Part shown: piece by piece, positions 12,934 through 25,559 of the stretch
How the letters are laid out: each line of letters opens with the position of its first letter
Numbering within the stretch: position 1 is the first letter of the stretch
Assembly (NCBI RefSeq): GCF_041296385.1
Contig: NC_091013.1
Coordinates: 32,559,001-32,623,000 of the forward strand
DNA: 64,000 nucleotides
Reading direction: 5' to 3'
Source: Aphelocoma coerulescens
Lineage: Eukaryota; Chordata; Aves; Passeriformes; Corvidae
The notes under the pieces: generated by a model
What the model saw: only the letters and a program-made list of their open reading frames with translations
The model's database searches: none
What the model was told of the DNA's origin: nothing
Translations under genes and position numbers: made by a program

Positions 12934-13031
12934 TGGTGGTTTTATTCACCTCACAGAAAACTTTAGGTGGGATTTGTTGGTTGCCCTGAAAATTAAGAAG
13001 TCCAAAAGACCCCAGAGAAGGTCAAAATAAA
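12934..13031 (+). other. Candidate 3'-terminal coding exon
   Basis: A textbook acceptor (T13-rich tract then CTTCCAG, AG at 12932-12933) is followed by one open frame of 31 codons ending in TAA at 13028-13030, which overlaps an AATAAA poly(A) signal at 13026-13031. The peptide begins GGFIHLTENF and has a basic tail (KKSKRPQRRSK). Acceptor, stop and poly(A) signal in order is what a terminal exon looks like. However, poly(A) signals rarely overlap the stop codon, no GU-rich downstream element is obvious, and I recognise no family. Confidence 0.22.
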
Positions 13032-13960
13032 GCTTTGAGCTGGTATTTAATTAGCATTTATCAACAAACAGGTTTTAAAGCAAATATTAGTACAGGCTTA
13101 CTAATAAAGGGAAGTGTTTGTGTAATATCACTCCCACTCATTTTCACCTAGAGGTATTTTAGGAATTGATGACCTGGAAAAGTGAGCAAGCAGTAAATAC
13201 TGTACAGACTGTGGGCAGTAGGAAAAACTGTTTGTCTAAATTCAGTGTTGTGACAACTTTGTGATAGAGAAATCAGGCCCTGGTGTCCTTGGAGTGTAGG
13301 TGGGTGAGTGAGTCACTTATTGCTGTCCTGATATGCCATAAGTAGGTGGCTGTTCTCTGTTGTCAGAGTATGGTCCTTCAATTTTTTATTCAGTGAGAGA
13401 CATCCCCATTTAAAAATGGATTTATTGTGGCTCACACTTGAATACCTGGTGTCATTTTTCATTCTGAGCAAGGAGCTTCTTAAAAACAATATCCATTAGA
13501 CCTGTGTACTGCCATTTACCAGTTCCACAGTCTTGAATCACTTTGTCTGCTTTAAAACAGTGCAAGGTGTCTGACTGCAGATGATATGGTTGGAAGCAAA
13601 ATTGCAGCCAAAAACTACCTTGGACAAATGCTGTGCTATAACTGTCTTTTATCACTGGTCATGCTTCCTATGACAGAAGCCATGCCTAGGAAAAGGTGTA
13701 GGAAAAATGAGTAAGCAGCACTATGGTTAATGTGCTTATCTTATTCCAGACATCATTTCCTCAGAAGACTAGAAAAATGTGCAGATGGAAGAAACCTGGT
13801 ATTGCCACTATCTAAATGGGAATTTACACTGGGCTCCCTAAAATGGTTTTAGTTAATTGGGAAAATCTGTCAGACTTATTAGCACATTATATTGAAAGAA
13901 ACATCAGAGTTTCTAGTTGCCTCCAGTGGATTCTGCAGAGCCTGTAGTCCTTTTGCTAAG

Positions 13961-14023
13961 GAGCAAATGACTAAATGATTTCCAGAGGTCCCTTCCAACC
14001 CCAAACATTCTGTGATTCTGTGA
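13961..14023 (+). mobile_element. CR1 3'-end fragment
   Basis: The segment contains CAGAGGTCCCTTCCAACCCC and ends in ATTCTGTGATTCTGTGA, the avian CR1 3' terminus in plus orientation. Sequence just upstream (from ~13915) may also belong to it but is too diverged for a firm boundary. Confidence 0.85.
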
Positions 14024-17000
14024 AATACTGCCCACCAACAAATATGTGGCTGAGGGGGCTGTTGCAGGGCTGTTAAAGAAGGGTTCATTAACTGAAGGTC
14101 TTCTGTTACCTTTATTAAAAATGAAACATTCATTGACACTAACATATTTTTGCTACAAACCCAAATTCTTAATTTTGTGTCAGGCTGAACCAAGCTGCTG
14201 AAAATATAGGACAAAGTCCTAGAAATGTCTGAATCATTAGCATCCAAACCAGCCAGTCACAGTATGACAGTTTGAAGGACCTGTAGTCAAGCTGAAAGAT
14301 ACTTGTTCAAAACTGTCATTCCTCTTTCTGAGAGTCCTCCCTCCTGACTCTCCTCTGCTGTTAGGAAGCTGGGTGCTGACCCCAAAAGCAGCACCTAGCA
14401 AATTTCAGATTCGGTAACTGGTTATCTGGATTTAAGGTAATTTCTCTCTCTCTTCCTGGGGAAGGAAGAACTCTTACTATACTTACTTTATCCTCTCTAT
14501 TGTGTTCAGTAGAGAACTTTCTTTGGATACGGCCAGTTGCAGACCCATTTCTGTATTTCAGCCAGCACGGCCTGGGCTAGGAGCTGCTTGGCCTTGTTCC
14601 AAAGTGGAAGGGCCTTTCCCTGTTCCCTAGATATGCATCTCCGCTGCACTGGCATCCTGGTCCTCAAGGGCTGCAGGCATGGCCACTACCTCTGAATGCA
14701 TTCAGCCTTCCCTGAGCAGTCTTTTTTCTCTTCCATTTCTTCCTCCCAGCTCCCTTATTTTACTTACCACATACCACAGTCACTTCACTCACCCTCATCA
14801 ATTCAACCCTAGCCATGGGCAGTTTGCCTCTCGCTGAAGGCTGCAGGCATCTGGCCTCCTTTGCTTTCTCATGGTTCCTGTTCTTCTTGCACTCAAGAGA
14901 GTTCTCTTTGTTCCTCCTTTTCAGAAAACAAAGCCCCTGACAACTTGTACCTATACACCTATTCTTCCTAATGCAGCTAGCTCAGCTTACAGCCTTAAAA
15001 ACCGTAGTTAAATGGTTCTGTCTTTGAAAGATATGGGCAAAATTGAGTTTGGTGCAAGTAGTCAAAACACCGTTAATGCTAATAGGTTAATACCATGGAA
15101 AAATTAGCCTAAATTGTCTGTTTCCCGTTTAAAATAACAATCCAGAATAGATGTGCACTCTGTCCAGCTACACAGCTCATTCATCCTCATTGCCTGTGTC
15201 TCGTGGCAGAATGTTCTTTTTAGAGATTTCAGTAATAAAAAATGTTTCCATTTCTAGTAATACTCCATTGTTTGCAAGTTTGGACAATTCAGAATACTTT
15301 TGGTAGGCTTTTAAGGACTAGTTCCTGCATTCTGCATGCTTATTTTAGTACAAAAAGATTGCTTATGCATATTTCCTAAGTTATAGTTGAATTTGCTGCT
15401 AGATATAAATCCCTACAAATACACATTATCTTGAAAACCAGTAATGTAGAGAATAGTATATATAGTGAATATTTAAAGTTTTGCTCCAGTTTTTTGTCAA
15501 AAACTAAGAGTGAACATAAATGTCATTTGGAATAGAATTAGCAAATGACATTAGACTTAGAATTGAAAGTACAGCTTTCTTGTCTTTCTAGGATCCAATG
15601 TGGCAAATCTGATAATAAAATTGCCTCATTTTGTGATACTTCTTTTTAAACATTTCCTTCACTTGAAAAAAATGCATGTGATTTTTAAAAATCAGTTTAG
15701 TGACCAGGTAAATTACATGCATGCAGAATTAAAAAAGAGAAATCCATGTTCAATTTACTGGCTGCCTCAGATTCGAGATCAAGCTTTGCAAGCAACCTGC
15801 CTGTCTCAACGACAGCAGGATATTGCATGGCCTTCACCAAAAAAGGAAGTATTCTAGATCATGGTTGAATAGTTCTGGTCAAGGCAGTTTCCAAGAAGTC
15901 TGCTTTTAACCTGTGCCTGCTCTGTAGGTGAAATGGGTACTCTCTGCCTTTCACGTTCTGAACCTAATCCTACCCACACACCATAGTGGACAAGGTTTTT
16001 TGTAGAACAATTGTAGAACAATTTATTAGAGTTTTTTCCTTGTTTTCAATATGGATCTCTCTGGGGATGGATGTCTTTGCTCTGTCACTAGTGACCAGGT
16101 CTACCAGGGCTGGGTCATCTTCCTGTCCCACCAGTTTTTGACTTCTTCTGGTTTCCTAATTAGCTCCTTAGGGGTTACCTGGTATGGGGACCACCTCTCA
16201 CTGTGGATGAGTGTAGCAGCATATTGCACAAAGGGTCCTTAATCTTCTTCAGTACTGCCAGTTTGTATTTCAGTACCACTAGCCTGAGGGTTTACTTACA
16301 CACGGTTACTGCTGGAGCCCGTGGGCACTCATGTTCATATATGGCACTCATCTGTGATATTTGTGCTGCTCCTTCCCTCCCCAGCCTCTTGTCCCTGTTC
16401 CTTTGCTGTAGGCCACCTGCCCCAAAGCCGAGATGGCTGAGCAGTGCATGTGAGCTTCAGCAGAAGCCTGGTCATGTAACTCAGCCCCCCACCCATCAGC
16501 CACTTTTATCTTGATATATCAGGGAGGATCGTGGTGCTTTCTTCTGCTAACCAGCCTCAGCAGAGAGGTGGTGACAAGCACTGGGGACAAGATGGGGTGG
16601 GAACACCCCAGGGATCTACATCTGTCTGCTACCTAAGCTCTATGATATAGCTTTCATCAATGTTTGTACTGCATCTAGTCTGGAGCAGCAGAGCTTCAGA
16701 GCTTCATGCAGCTACAACAGCAAATCCGCTTCTGGCCCATGCAAACCTGTGGTTTGCCACCTGTAAACATAAGAAGAAAAGAGACAGGAGAGAATAGAGC
16801 CAGCTGAGAACCCAGGAGAAGTCCAGAGAGAATCACAACTCACACGGTTCTCCAGAGAAACCACCACAGATACTTCAGGCAAAATGGTTCTGCTTTTTCT
16901 CCTATTTTATACGTCTTGGCTGCACATGGACCACTGGCTTCAAAGAAGTTCTACTAGTAGTACATTGCTGATAGTAATGGATATGGTGATTCAGTAAACA

Positions 17001-18299
17001 GCAGTGGGAGAACAGAGAAATGTACAGCAGCAGTGGTCCAAAGGTAGGGGAGATAAAATGTTCAAAAAGCTACATTTATAGAGAAATGCTACCAAGAGAT
17101 GTATATGAACCTAATCCATTGACAAGAGTGGAGAAAGCTAACAATTCCCCTGATACATCACTCAGGATCTGCTTTGATAGTGCAGGAATATCGCTGGTTT
17201 TGTGCAAGATGTTGGCTGCAATGTGGAAGCATACAAAGGAGAATGAAGCGTTTAAAATTCAAAGCTGTCCATGGAAGAGGCAGTGTAGCATGAATGGCTT
17301 AATTTGGAGCAGGTTCTCATTAATGAGGTTTGGGAGGAAAAACTGTCAGACTTGTGTTGATGTGAATTCCTTTAAATTGGTATAAACAACAGAATATTGA
17401 CCACATCAGTTTTAAGATAGGTCTGACAGGACATTATTAGAATTCCCACTTCATTCAAATATTTTATGTCTACACTTGAGACACTAGAAGGAAAAAGTGC
17501 CATTTGAGGAAAAAAACCTTGCATTTGGGAAGCCCTCAAGCTCTCATAGTCTCTAAGGGGATGACTAGGGTGTAGAAATCAGTATTTGTCTTTTTTTCTA
17601 CCATGCCTGTAATTCTTCCTGCCTGTACCTCCACTTCTGTCAGACACCTCTGCCAAAGTGAGTGGATGCTGACACATGCTGCTTTGTTACCATTGAAGTC
17701 CATGTATCTTTGCCAGCTTGGCAGTAGTCTGCGATTTAGAACAAGAAGTCGACCAGAGTGCTTTGATATTTACAGCATGGGAATTATTTTCCTTTAATTT
17801 CAAACTTGCTATGGCTACATTAAATGCCAGTTGCTTCTTTCTATCTTCCAGTTTCAGTTCAGGTAATAACTTGACTAGCACATCTTGACTGAAGCCCCCT
17901 TTTTTTTTCTGCGTCCTTTCTTTTTCCAGCTTAAGTATTTCCTTGCACTGCTCATCTTTTCACAATCCAGGCCAATGCAAAACAAATAAACAAGAATGGA
18001 GACACAGAGGGCTTCAATATAAGGAGCATTAGTTATATCCAGAGGACTTTTTGCATGGAAAAATTCCCTACACTTCTCTTCATAGTGATCATCTGCTGGG
18101 AGGCAGGCACTCGCTTCGGTACATTCACAGTCTTATCAAACTAGCTTTTTAAACTTTGGAGCATAGTTATAGCAAACACGTGTAATGAGTTAAAAAGCAG
18201 GAGGAGAGGTCAGTTGCTGTGTTCTTCTTGCTCTTCTGTGCTTCTTGGCTGGTGGATGTTAGGGACTGTAAACATAGACTACATGGGTAATTTCTGGAA

Positions 18300-18364
18300 A
18301 GCAAACAAACAAACCCCAAAACCACCCCTAAAGCAACCCAACAACAAAAAAAGCCACAACAGAA
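18300..18364. repeat. A/C-rich low-complexity tract
   Basis: Runs of CAAA, CCCC and AACAA units with almost no T and little G. It looks like a degenerate A-rich tail or simple-sequence remnant; no retrocopy body is recognisable beside it. Confidence 0.6.
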
Positions 18365-18976
18365 AGTATCTACTCTAAGTCAGCGCAAGCTAATTATGGA
18401 AACTCTATGCCAAGCTGTTATAAGCCCCAGAGTGACCATGCACAGTTTCAGGGAGAAGGACCTGTTGTGTTTCTGTCCCGCAGCTATGTCCCTGGCTCAC
18501 AATAGCTGTGTGCTATTGTGATTGAAGCCATGAATAAAAATCTCTTTACTCCCCAGTTTTTACATTATGTGAATCCCAGTGGCAACCCAGAGCTAACCTC
18601 ATGGGCCCCTGGGGAGGTCAGGCTGATGAGGTCAGATAATGATGAAAATTCATGTTTGCTGTAATTATGATTTTTTTCTTGTGTAAAATTCACTCATCTC
18701 AATAAAGATGCATAGCTACTGTTGAACCTACATAAACTCTTTCATACTCATCAATAAAATGATTTGGGGGGCATGTGGTGGATGTAGCTTCTCTGGAACT
18801 AGTTCAGTATTCAATTCCTGCTAATGTACACGATGAGATTATGTCTAATTCAATATGCAAAAATATAAAGTGACCTTTAAGGGCAACTCGTATATGGTTA
18901 GATGAATGTGTAACCCAGATGCCGCTGTAATTCCTTTCAATGTCATTAATTTGATATGCTGAATTGTTATTTACAG

Positions 18977-19023
18977 ACTCTAGTTCCATATACAAGAGAA
19001 TAAACCTCAGAGAAGTAACCATG
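18977..19023 (+). other. Candidate 47-nt exon ending at an ATG
   Basis: TTGTTATTTACAG precedes the segment and ACCATG|GTAAGTG closes it, a near-ideal donor. One of three frames is open (SSSIYKRINL... to M). ACCATG at the exon end also resembles a Kozak start at a splice junction. The polypyrimidine tract is short. No family is recognisable and no neighbouring exon was found. Confidence 0.2.
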
Positions 19024-20525
19024 GTAAGTGCTTTTAGGAGTTTGTTGGTTTTTTTCTGTGTAGTAGCACTGAGGAATGCTGATGTCTCTTCATATTTTGT
19101 CTTCAGCCTTGTAACTTCATCAATACCATTAGGCAGAAATATCACACACTGACAAATAATAAAAGCACCAAAATCAAGAATACCCAGAGAAATTACTGAG
19201 ATTGGTTTTATTCACTTAGTTATCACAGTAGTTCAGTGAGTGTCAGACTCAGTAACAGTGAAGTCAAGAGAATTTAGGTCTCAATGTATCACAAGCATAA
19301 CACTAAAGTAGTGTACTGGTATCACAGCTTGGCCTCTGACAGTCCTTTTTAAATTGTTTTGTGTAACTTGGTGCATATGTGGTCATCCAAGTTGCTGCAA
19401 GATCCAGCAGATTACAAAACCCAGCCCAACCTTTTCTGCAGCCAGTCAATTTGATATGGGGAACAAGGGTGCCATTTTTACATTCCCAAGCTGCAGAGCT
19501 CACCTCAGTTTTGAAAACTTTCCCTGTATTTTGCTTTCTGTATTTTATTTCCCTGGAGGCAATATAGCTTTAACCTTCCCAGACTGACTGCATCCCATTC
19601 AGCTGGATTAATCTTAAATCTGACTATTATTAATGAACTTGAACTTGGAGAATGGTTAGTCACAAAATGGGCTCAGGCAGCAGCAAAATCACCCTCATGT
19701 ACAGCAAACAAGTCAAACAAACAGTGAAAATATGCTGAGGGTATACCTGGGTTAGTTACAAACACCAATGTATTAAAATTATAAAAATGCTCCTCAGAAA
19801 TTCTAGGACAATTTCTCCTCTTGCATCCAGTGCTCTGTGCTATCACTGGAAGAGGTTGTGTTAAAATGCATTTGTAGAACAAAACAGTTGGTCCTGGGGA
19901 AATGACAGCCACCCAAGATGCATTTCTGTGAATTTTTACTTTGGAGTCATTCTAGCTTTGTTCCACGGTCTGGATGCCTATTAGGGGCCATAGGGGTATG
20001 ACAGGAAAGGCATGGTTGGTGGGTATAGCCAGGAGATCAGCACCAAAAGCACACTTTGGATTGGAACTGCCAGTGCAGGTGCACTCCTGAGGCCCAGTGA
20101 GCCAGGAGCTGCCTAGAAATTAAATCTTTGCATGGGAACCTCCGCTGTGGCACTGGAGTTTCCCAGGAATTAAGAGCGGGACAGATTGGTTGGTTTGAAG
20201 TCAAAAGGTAAATAACAGGCATGAAAAGCAGCCAAAGAATGTGCAGGAGAATAGAAGATAGTAACAAAACAAGTCTTAGGTAAGGTACTCAGAAATAATG
20301 AAAAATGTATGGGGAAAAGCAAAAGGCAAAGGAAATACTTTCCTTAACATTTAATTATGTTATTGTCCTCAGATAGGCATGTTCATTTAGAAAAATCCTG
20401 TAAAAAGATCCAAACCACTAAATGGGAAAGGCTCCACCTACCCATAAAAAACATATAGCACTTTTTCTTTACATAGGATATCTGAATGCAGAAGTTGTGA
20501 GCATAGATTCTGTTGAACATTTTTT

Positions 20526-20636
20526 GTCTGGTTTGCCCCTCATAAAGTGGTAAGCTCTAGAGAAAGAAATGAGCCTTATCTGGTTTGCTACCCGCCTAAC
20601 CATTATCAGCTGGCATCAGGTAAAGAAATGAGCCTG
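20526..20636. repeat. Imperfect ~55-bp tandem duplication
   Basis: The pair TCTGGTTTGC ... AAAGAAATGAGCCT occurs twice in the same order (about 20526-20576 and 20579-20635), with different sequence between the two anchors. This suggests an old tandem duplication whose middle parts have diverged. Confidence 0.6.
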
Positions 20637-21885
20637 AAAGAGTGAAGGATAGATGCAGATGCTGGAATTCAGCGAGGTCAAAGAAGTCACACGGATGGAT
20701 GAAAGGAGTGAGAAATTTTCTTAATGCTTGTTTTCAAATGAGCAGGTCTAGCAGCAGGAGAAAGCAGCAAAGCGTGCTTCGCCAGAGGACTTGTCTCATG
20801 GCTGGATTCTCAGGTGTCTAATAAAGTAGAAGCAGTGATCTGAGGTTTTTTCTCTCAGGTGGGCTATTCATAATATTTATCAGGTGCAATTTCCTGTGAT
20901 TGATGGGTTGAGCTAATGCCAGGGGCCTCTCCTTGATTAGTGTGTTTTTAACAATCTCTCCCTTTACTTGTTAAGCTACTCCCATAAAAACTGGTTGGGT
21001 CTTAGTATCACGGTGGTTTTGATCTTTATATCAAATTTGATTGAAATAACTAAGTGATTTGAGAATTAGTGTATTAGAGGGGGGTGTAGTGGAGGTAAGG
21101 AGCAAGGGGATAAACAGGACCAAACAGTCTGATACAAAAAGATTGTAGAATTTTTTTTTCCTTTAGAAACTAGGCTGAAAAAAATAGATAGGAACAAGCT
21201 CTGAAAGAACATTATTTCTAGATTTTTGGCATTTTTCATTTTAATGCAGTTACCAGAGATTGAATGAAAAAATTAAGAGTACCACCCGAAAAATGTGCAG
21301 CTGCTGCATGTTATTATTTGAATGTTTTGCATAATATTTTTTTCTGGAGTTTGATAAATTTAGGTGAATTTAACTGCCTCCCCCTTTGCGTTCCTCACAG
21401 AAATATGGACGTGCGTCCTTAAATAATGTGTTTTGAACAAGAAGAGGCTGCTGCCATGGCACTGGGAACTGAAGAAGAAAATACCTGCTTGACTGAGCTG
21501 CCCTTTTCATCCAGAGTAGTGTGAGACAAACTCACTGAATCAAAGCCTGAGCTCCAGACGCCTTGTACAGTTGGAGATGGCTTCTTGCCAACGAGTTTCC
21601 AAAGCAAACAAGGAAGAGCAAATTTGCGTAGACGAAGTGCAGCCACACAACGAGGCAGTGAACAGGGTGGTTCCCTTCAGCATGGAAGGGAATGTTAAGT
21701 GCTTTAATACAGTGTTGTTTTAGTCAGAACAGAGCCTGAAAGAAAAAATGTGATTTTCAACTCTGATCTTAAACTACTCTGAGCTTAACCAAGTTAGTCA
21801 ATGACATTTTGGCTGGGGCTGATGTAATACAGTGTTTGTGGCTTACTTTAAGGCATGTCTCCATGACTTAGAGTGGTTTCTGATA

Positions 21886-22185
21886 TCATAGAATCAGAGA
21901 ATCATAGAACAGTTTGGGTTGGAAGGGACCTTAAAGATCATCTCGTTCCAACGCCCTGCCATGGGCAGGGATGCCTTCCAGTAGATCAGGCTGCTCAGAG
22001 CCCCATCCAACCTGGCCTTGAACACTGCCAGGAAAGGGGCATTCACAACTTCTCTGGGCAACCTGTTCTGGTGCCTCACCACCCTCACAGTAAAGAATGT
22101 TTTCCTCATATCTGATCTAAACCTATTCTCAGTTTAAAAACATTGCCCCTTGTCCTCTCACTATGCACTCTTGTAAATAGGCTCT
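21886..22185 (-). mobile_element. CR1 3'-end fragment (~300 bp)
   Basis: Starts with TCATAGAATCAGAGAATCATAGAA, the reverse complement of the CR1 tail, then the GGTTGGAAGGGACCTTAAAG block and the CCATGGGCAGGGATGCCTTCC and CTTCTCTGGGCAACCTGTTC blocks of the CR1 3' region. Minus-strand, 5'-truncated near 22185. It is relatively well preserved. Confidence 0.95.
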
Positions 22186-22577
22186 CATCAATAACCAAGC
22201 TAGACCACTGAAGTGAATTGGAAGCAGGCTCTAGATCAGACTAGCTGTGGCCAAACAGATTCAAATGCCTTTGGCAATAAACCATAATTGTCAAGATCTG
22301 CAGATCCATGCAGTTGGCTATATCAGCTAATAAGATGACTTCTAATCTCCAGCTAAGTGTACAGAGATTTCATGTAGGAAAACCCTGGATATATCCACTG
22401 GTGTAAGATGCTTTCCATGTCTGGTACAGTGAAGGAATAAGTGTTGAAAATAAGCGTGATCTAAGAGAAGATTTTTGTGTTGTTCTGCCTGCTTGCCATG
22501 TGTGCTTATCAACTTCAGGAGTGGTCTTTTGTGAATGCTGAAAACAGTTCCCGCCTTGTCGCCTTCTTTGGTGATAT
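22186..22577. other. Unique sequence between two CR1 fragments
   Basis: I see no gene, RNA or repeat feature here. The last ~60 bases could belong to the following CR1 piece but do not match clearly. Confidence 0.5.
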
Positions 22578-22634
22578 CGTTGGACTCAATGTCTTAAAGG
22601 TCTTTTCCAATGTAACAGCTCTATGATTCTATGA
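22578..22634 (+). mobile_element. CR1-type 3' tail fragment
   Basis: TTGGACTCAATGTCTTAAAGG, then TCTTTTCCAATG, and the terminal TCTATGATTCTATGA match the 3' end of songbird CR1 copies in plus orientation. Only the extreme 3' end is recognisable. Confidence 0.85.
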
Positions 22635-24221
22635 TATGAGAGCTGTCTGACCTCTTCGTCTGTCTGCCACAGAAGCACCTGGCTCTGGTTCACAGTTTAG
22701 AAAACTCAGTTCTTGTTATTTGTGAATTTACTGCTGAGGGGTCTGTTGAAAAAGAAAAATAAATGAATATATCAGCTCTACAGCAGCCCATCTGGGAATT
22801 TTATAATGGTATTTCATCTTCACAGGAATAACTGCGGAGGATTGCAGATTGAAAACAATGGCTTCAGTTTGTTACAGCTGAGGCCTGGGTAGCAGGAGAC
22901 TTAGTACAGGATAAAAATTTGATATCTGAGACTGTGATTCATTCAGAGACCATAGCTCCCTTCTGAACCTCCTCCGCCTGGTTATCCATTGAGCTAAGAA
23001 AAATAAACTGCAGAAACGTAATGAGAAACAAATGTTGTTGCTGAGTTGGTCTGCAGTGGGAAGCCAAACTGTAGAAATTACATTGTTACTGTTTCAGTCA
23101 TTTTGTTTTTTAAAGGTAGTTAAATAATTCTGAGTTCTCTGTGAGTCATGAACTTTGGGAACCTCATCATAGGACTGACCTGTGTCCTACATGCAGGCTT
23201 GGTCGAGACAACATGAAATTGAAGGCAGCAGCATAGTCTCTGGGATCAGAGTGAGATGCATCCCGTGGTAGACACGAGCATCTTTGAACAAGTAGTGGAA
23301 AGGGTGTTTGTTACTTATAGCACATAGCAGCACTGCTCCTGCAAACTGGGTACGTGAGGCTCTCTGGTAATTGTTTGCTGTGACTGCTTGGGAAAAGGGG
23401 AATCCAGAAAAGTGCCAAAGCAGCGCGGTCTGTATCCCTGTGTTGGATAGAGGTGCTCCCTGCAGAAGTGTGCTGGAATCCTTGGCATTGAAACAACTGC
23501 CGCATGAAATAAGGTGCCTCAAAGTTGGGCAATAAGGTGCACCTTCTCTGGGATTTTTGCAGCTCTCTTGAATCCCTAAAAGGATTCAAGTGTCAGTTGC
23601 TGGGTAGAAGAGCAAATGCCATTTCAGAGGGACCTCAAGGGGGATTACTGAGCTGCCCAGTATGGCTCTAAAGAAAATGAATGGTTTAAATTGTGTTGGC
23701 CCCCAGCTTTCAGTTAATTCTCTTTTTATTACTTTAAGAAGTACCAAAACAGCAAACCCACTCCAAATTAATGTTTTAATTTTTGTTTCTTTTGTTTTGG
23801 CAAGACTTGCCGTAGAGATTCTAATCATATACATGGTAAAAACAATGCCCACTAGTTTCTGGAGCATACATGTATTACCAGAACTTACACATTTAAGTCG
23901 TTAGTTCTGTTTGAGAAAACAATAATTTTGGAAACAAAAGACTAGTACACCAATTTTCCATTCTGCTTATGTGGGCACTGTTTTTTTTTACTTTGTTAAA
24001 GACTAACACACTATTATCTTTAAACTACAGATTTCTCTCATATTTTTATTCTCACTCCTCTCCTAATGCTGCATAGTACATAAAGTTTTAACTTGTGCAC
24101 ATTGGTGCCACCTGATCCCAAAGTGTCTGTATATTTTTTTCTACTGTTCTGTCTGCTTTTTATGGTGCAGCATTTTAGAGTCGGTTGGGTTACAATTCAG
24201 GGTGAACCCATTTTAGACAGG

Positions 24222-24228
24222 GTATATA

Positions 24229-24287
<59 letters not shown>

Positions 24288-24301
24288 TATGTGTGTGTAT
24301 A
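24222..24301. repeat. (TA)n microsatellite with (TG)n edges
   Basis: An uninterrupted TA run spans about 24239-24282 (roughly 22 units), with short TGTGTG segments on both sides. Long pure AT repeats are unstable, can extrude cruciforms and are often misassembled; the length given may not be the true allele. Confidence 0.95.
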
Positions 24302-25362
24302 TGCATGAACAACTGTATTTAAAACAGTGTTGTTTACAAGAGTGGAAAAACCCCTTGAACACTGCAGGTATGGATTCAGTGTATTTCTTGGAATACAATA
24401 ATGTGAAAATGTGGAGAGCTGTTATAGTAAAAAAAACCAGCTACATTATATTTTAGGAGCCTAGTATGTTAAAGTATATTTTGGAATAGTTTCTTACTTA
24501 AACAGCCCTGATGGTTCAGTGTGAATTGGGGTTTTAATAGTAGCTCCCAGCTGAAATGAATGGTGTTTGCTTGACTGAGCATTTTTGTCAACTTTGAAAA
24601 TTTTAAATCTGGTTGTATCCCTCATGGCCTTTTGGGTTCTCCAAGGAACAAACCCAACTGTCCTTGCAAGGCATCCCTGCTCAGGGGAAGGCAGACAGGT
24701 GATGGCACCTGGTGATCAAAGATGCCAAAGTCATCAGGGAGCTCTACAGATACCACTTTGGGAGCTCATTCACAGATACAGCCTGGAGCAGATTGCAAGC
24801 CAGAGCCATCTGTGTAATCTCAGGGATGTAAGCAAAGCTGAAGCCAACTAAATGAGAACATCAAGCTTTTCTAATACATCACAGCCTTAACCACAATATG
24901 GAAGTTTGTGCAAGTCTGCCTTTGCCAGATTGTCAACCTCAAGTGACAGCTGTCCAAGCAAAGGCTTGCAGCACTGTCTGACGTGCTGCAAAGAATCCCA
25001 TCCTTCTTCATCCACCTTCATCAGCCAACGAAGAGGCAGAAGTCCAAAAACCAGATTTCTTTAAAAATGTAAAATAAAATCCCAGCAGATCCAGAACCTC
25101 AATGTCTGGGCACAAAGTAACAGCAGGCAGAATGAGGGGGGAGGAGGAAAAAAAATTGAACTGATGCTGTGGTTCTCCTGAACTCTGTGGTCAGCTACTG
25201 CAGGTAGCAGTCCTCCCTTGGCTGTGACTCATCATTCAGCAGCTGCAGACTGCATTGGACTGAAGCCTTCCCAACAATTCTTGTTCAGTGCTGCAGTGGC
25301 ATTACCCCTGAGAGGAAATGGTTCTGGATGAGCTATCTCGGAAGCAGCACTGAGACCCTTAC

Positions 25363-25559
25363 CTTGCTCTTCTCTGTGTACTGCCTTAGATAGGGCACAC
25401 AAAGCCTCAACTAAGCAGTCTTTCCCAAAACCAGTAAGACACTTTCTAGAGGGATCTTCCAAGAACAGAGCTATCACATTAACATCTTTGTCTTGGAGAA
25501 GGCTGTTCCCAAGTATGTGAGAATGTGTTTTGCTAAAAATTATGAGCATCCATGTTTCA
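25363..25559 (-). other. Candidate internal coding exon (65 codons)
   Basis: On the minus strand an acceptor (TACCTTCTGTCAG, AG complementary to 25560-25561) opens a 197-nt segment that ends CAAG|GTAAGGG, a strong donor (GT complementary to 25361-25362). One frame is open throughout (1 nt + 65 codons + 1 nt). The peptide has mixed, protein-like composition (for example NSLLQDKDVNVIALFLEDPS and KDCLVEALCALSKAVHREEQ) with ordinary codon choice. I recognise no family and found no partner exon. It may be a real exon, a pseudo-exon or chance. Confidence 0.28.

Larger units (their letters stand above)
6023..13960. other. Unique non-coding sequence with a few exon-like signals
   Basis: Mostly AT-leaning unique DNA with no recognised repeat family. 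Three items stand out and are listed separately: an open segment on both strands at 8.46-9.0 kb, a 33-nt splice-bounded segment at 10.74 kb, and an acceptor followed by a short open frame and AATAAA at 12.93-13.03 kb. Otherwise I see nothing assignable. Confidence 0.5.
14024..21885. other. Unique non-coding sequence, no gene recognised
   Basis: No recognised mobile element and no convincing coding frame. 18.8-19.0 kb is AT-rich with TAAT-type homeodomain core sites and could be a conserved enhancer, but conservation cannot be judged from one sequence. An A/C-rich tract, a candidate small exon and an imperfect tandem duplication are listed separately. Confidence 0.55.
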
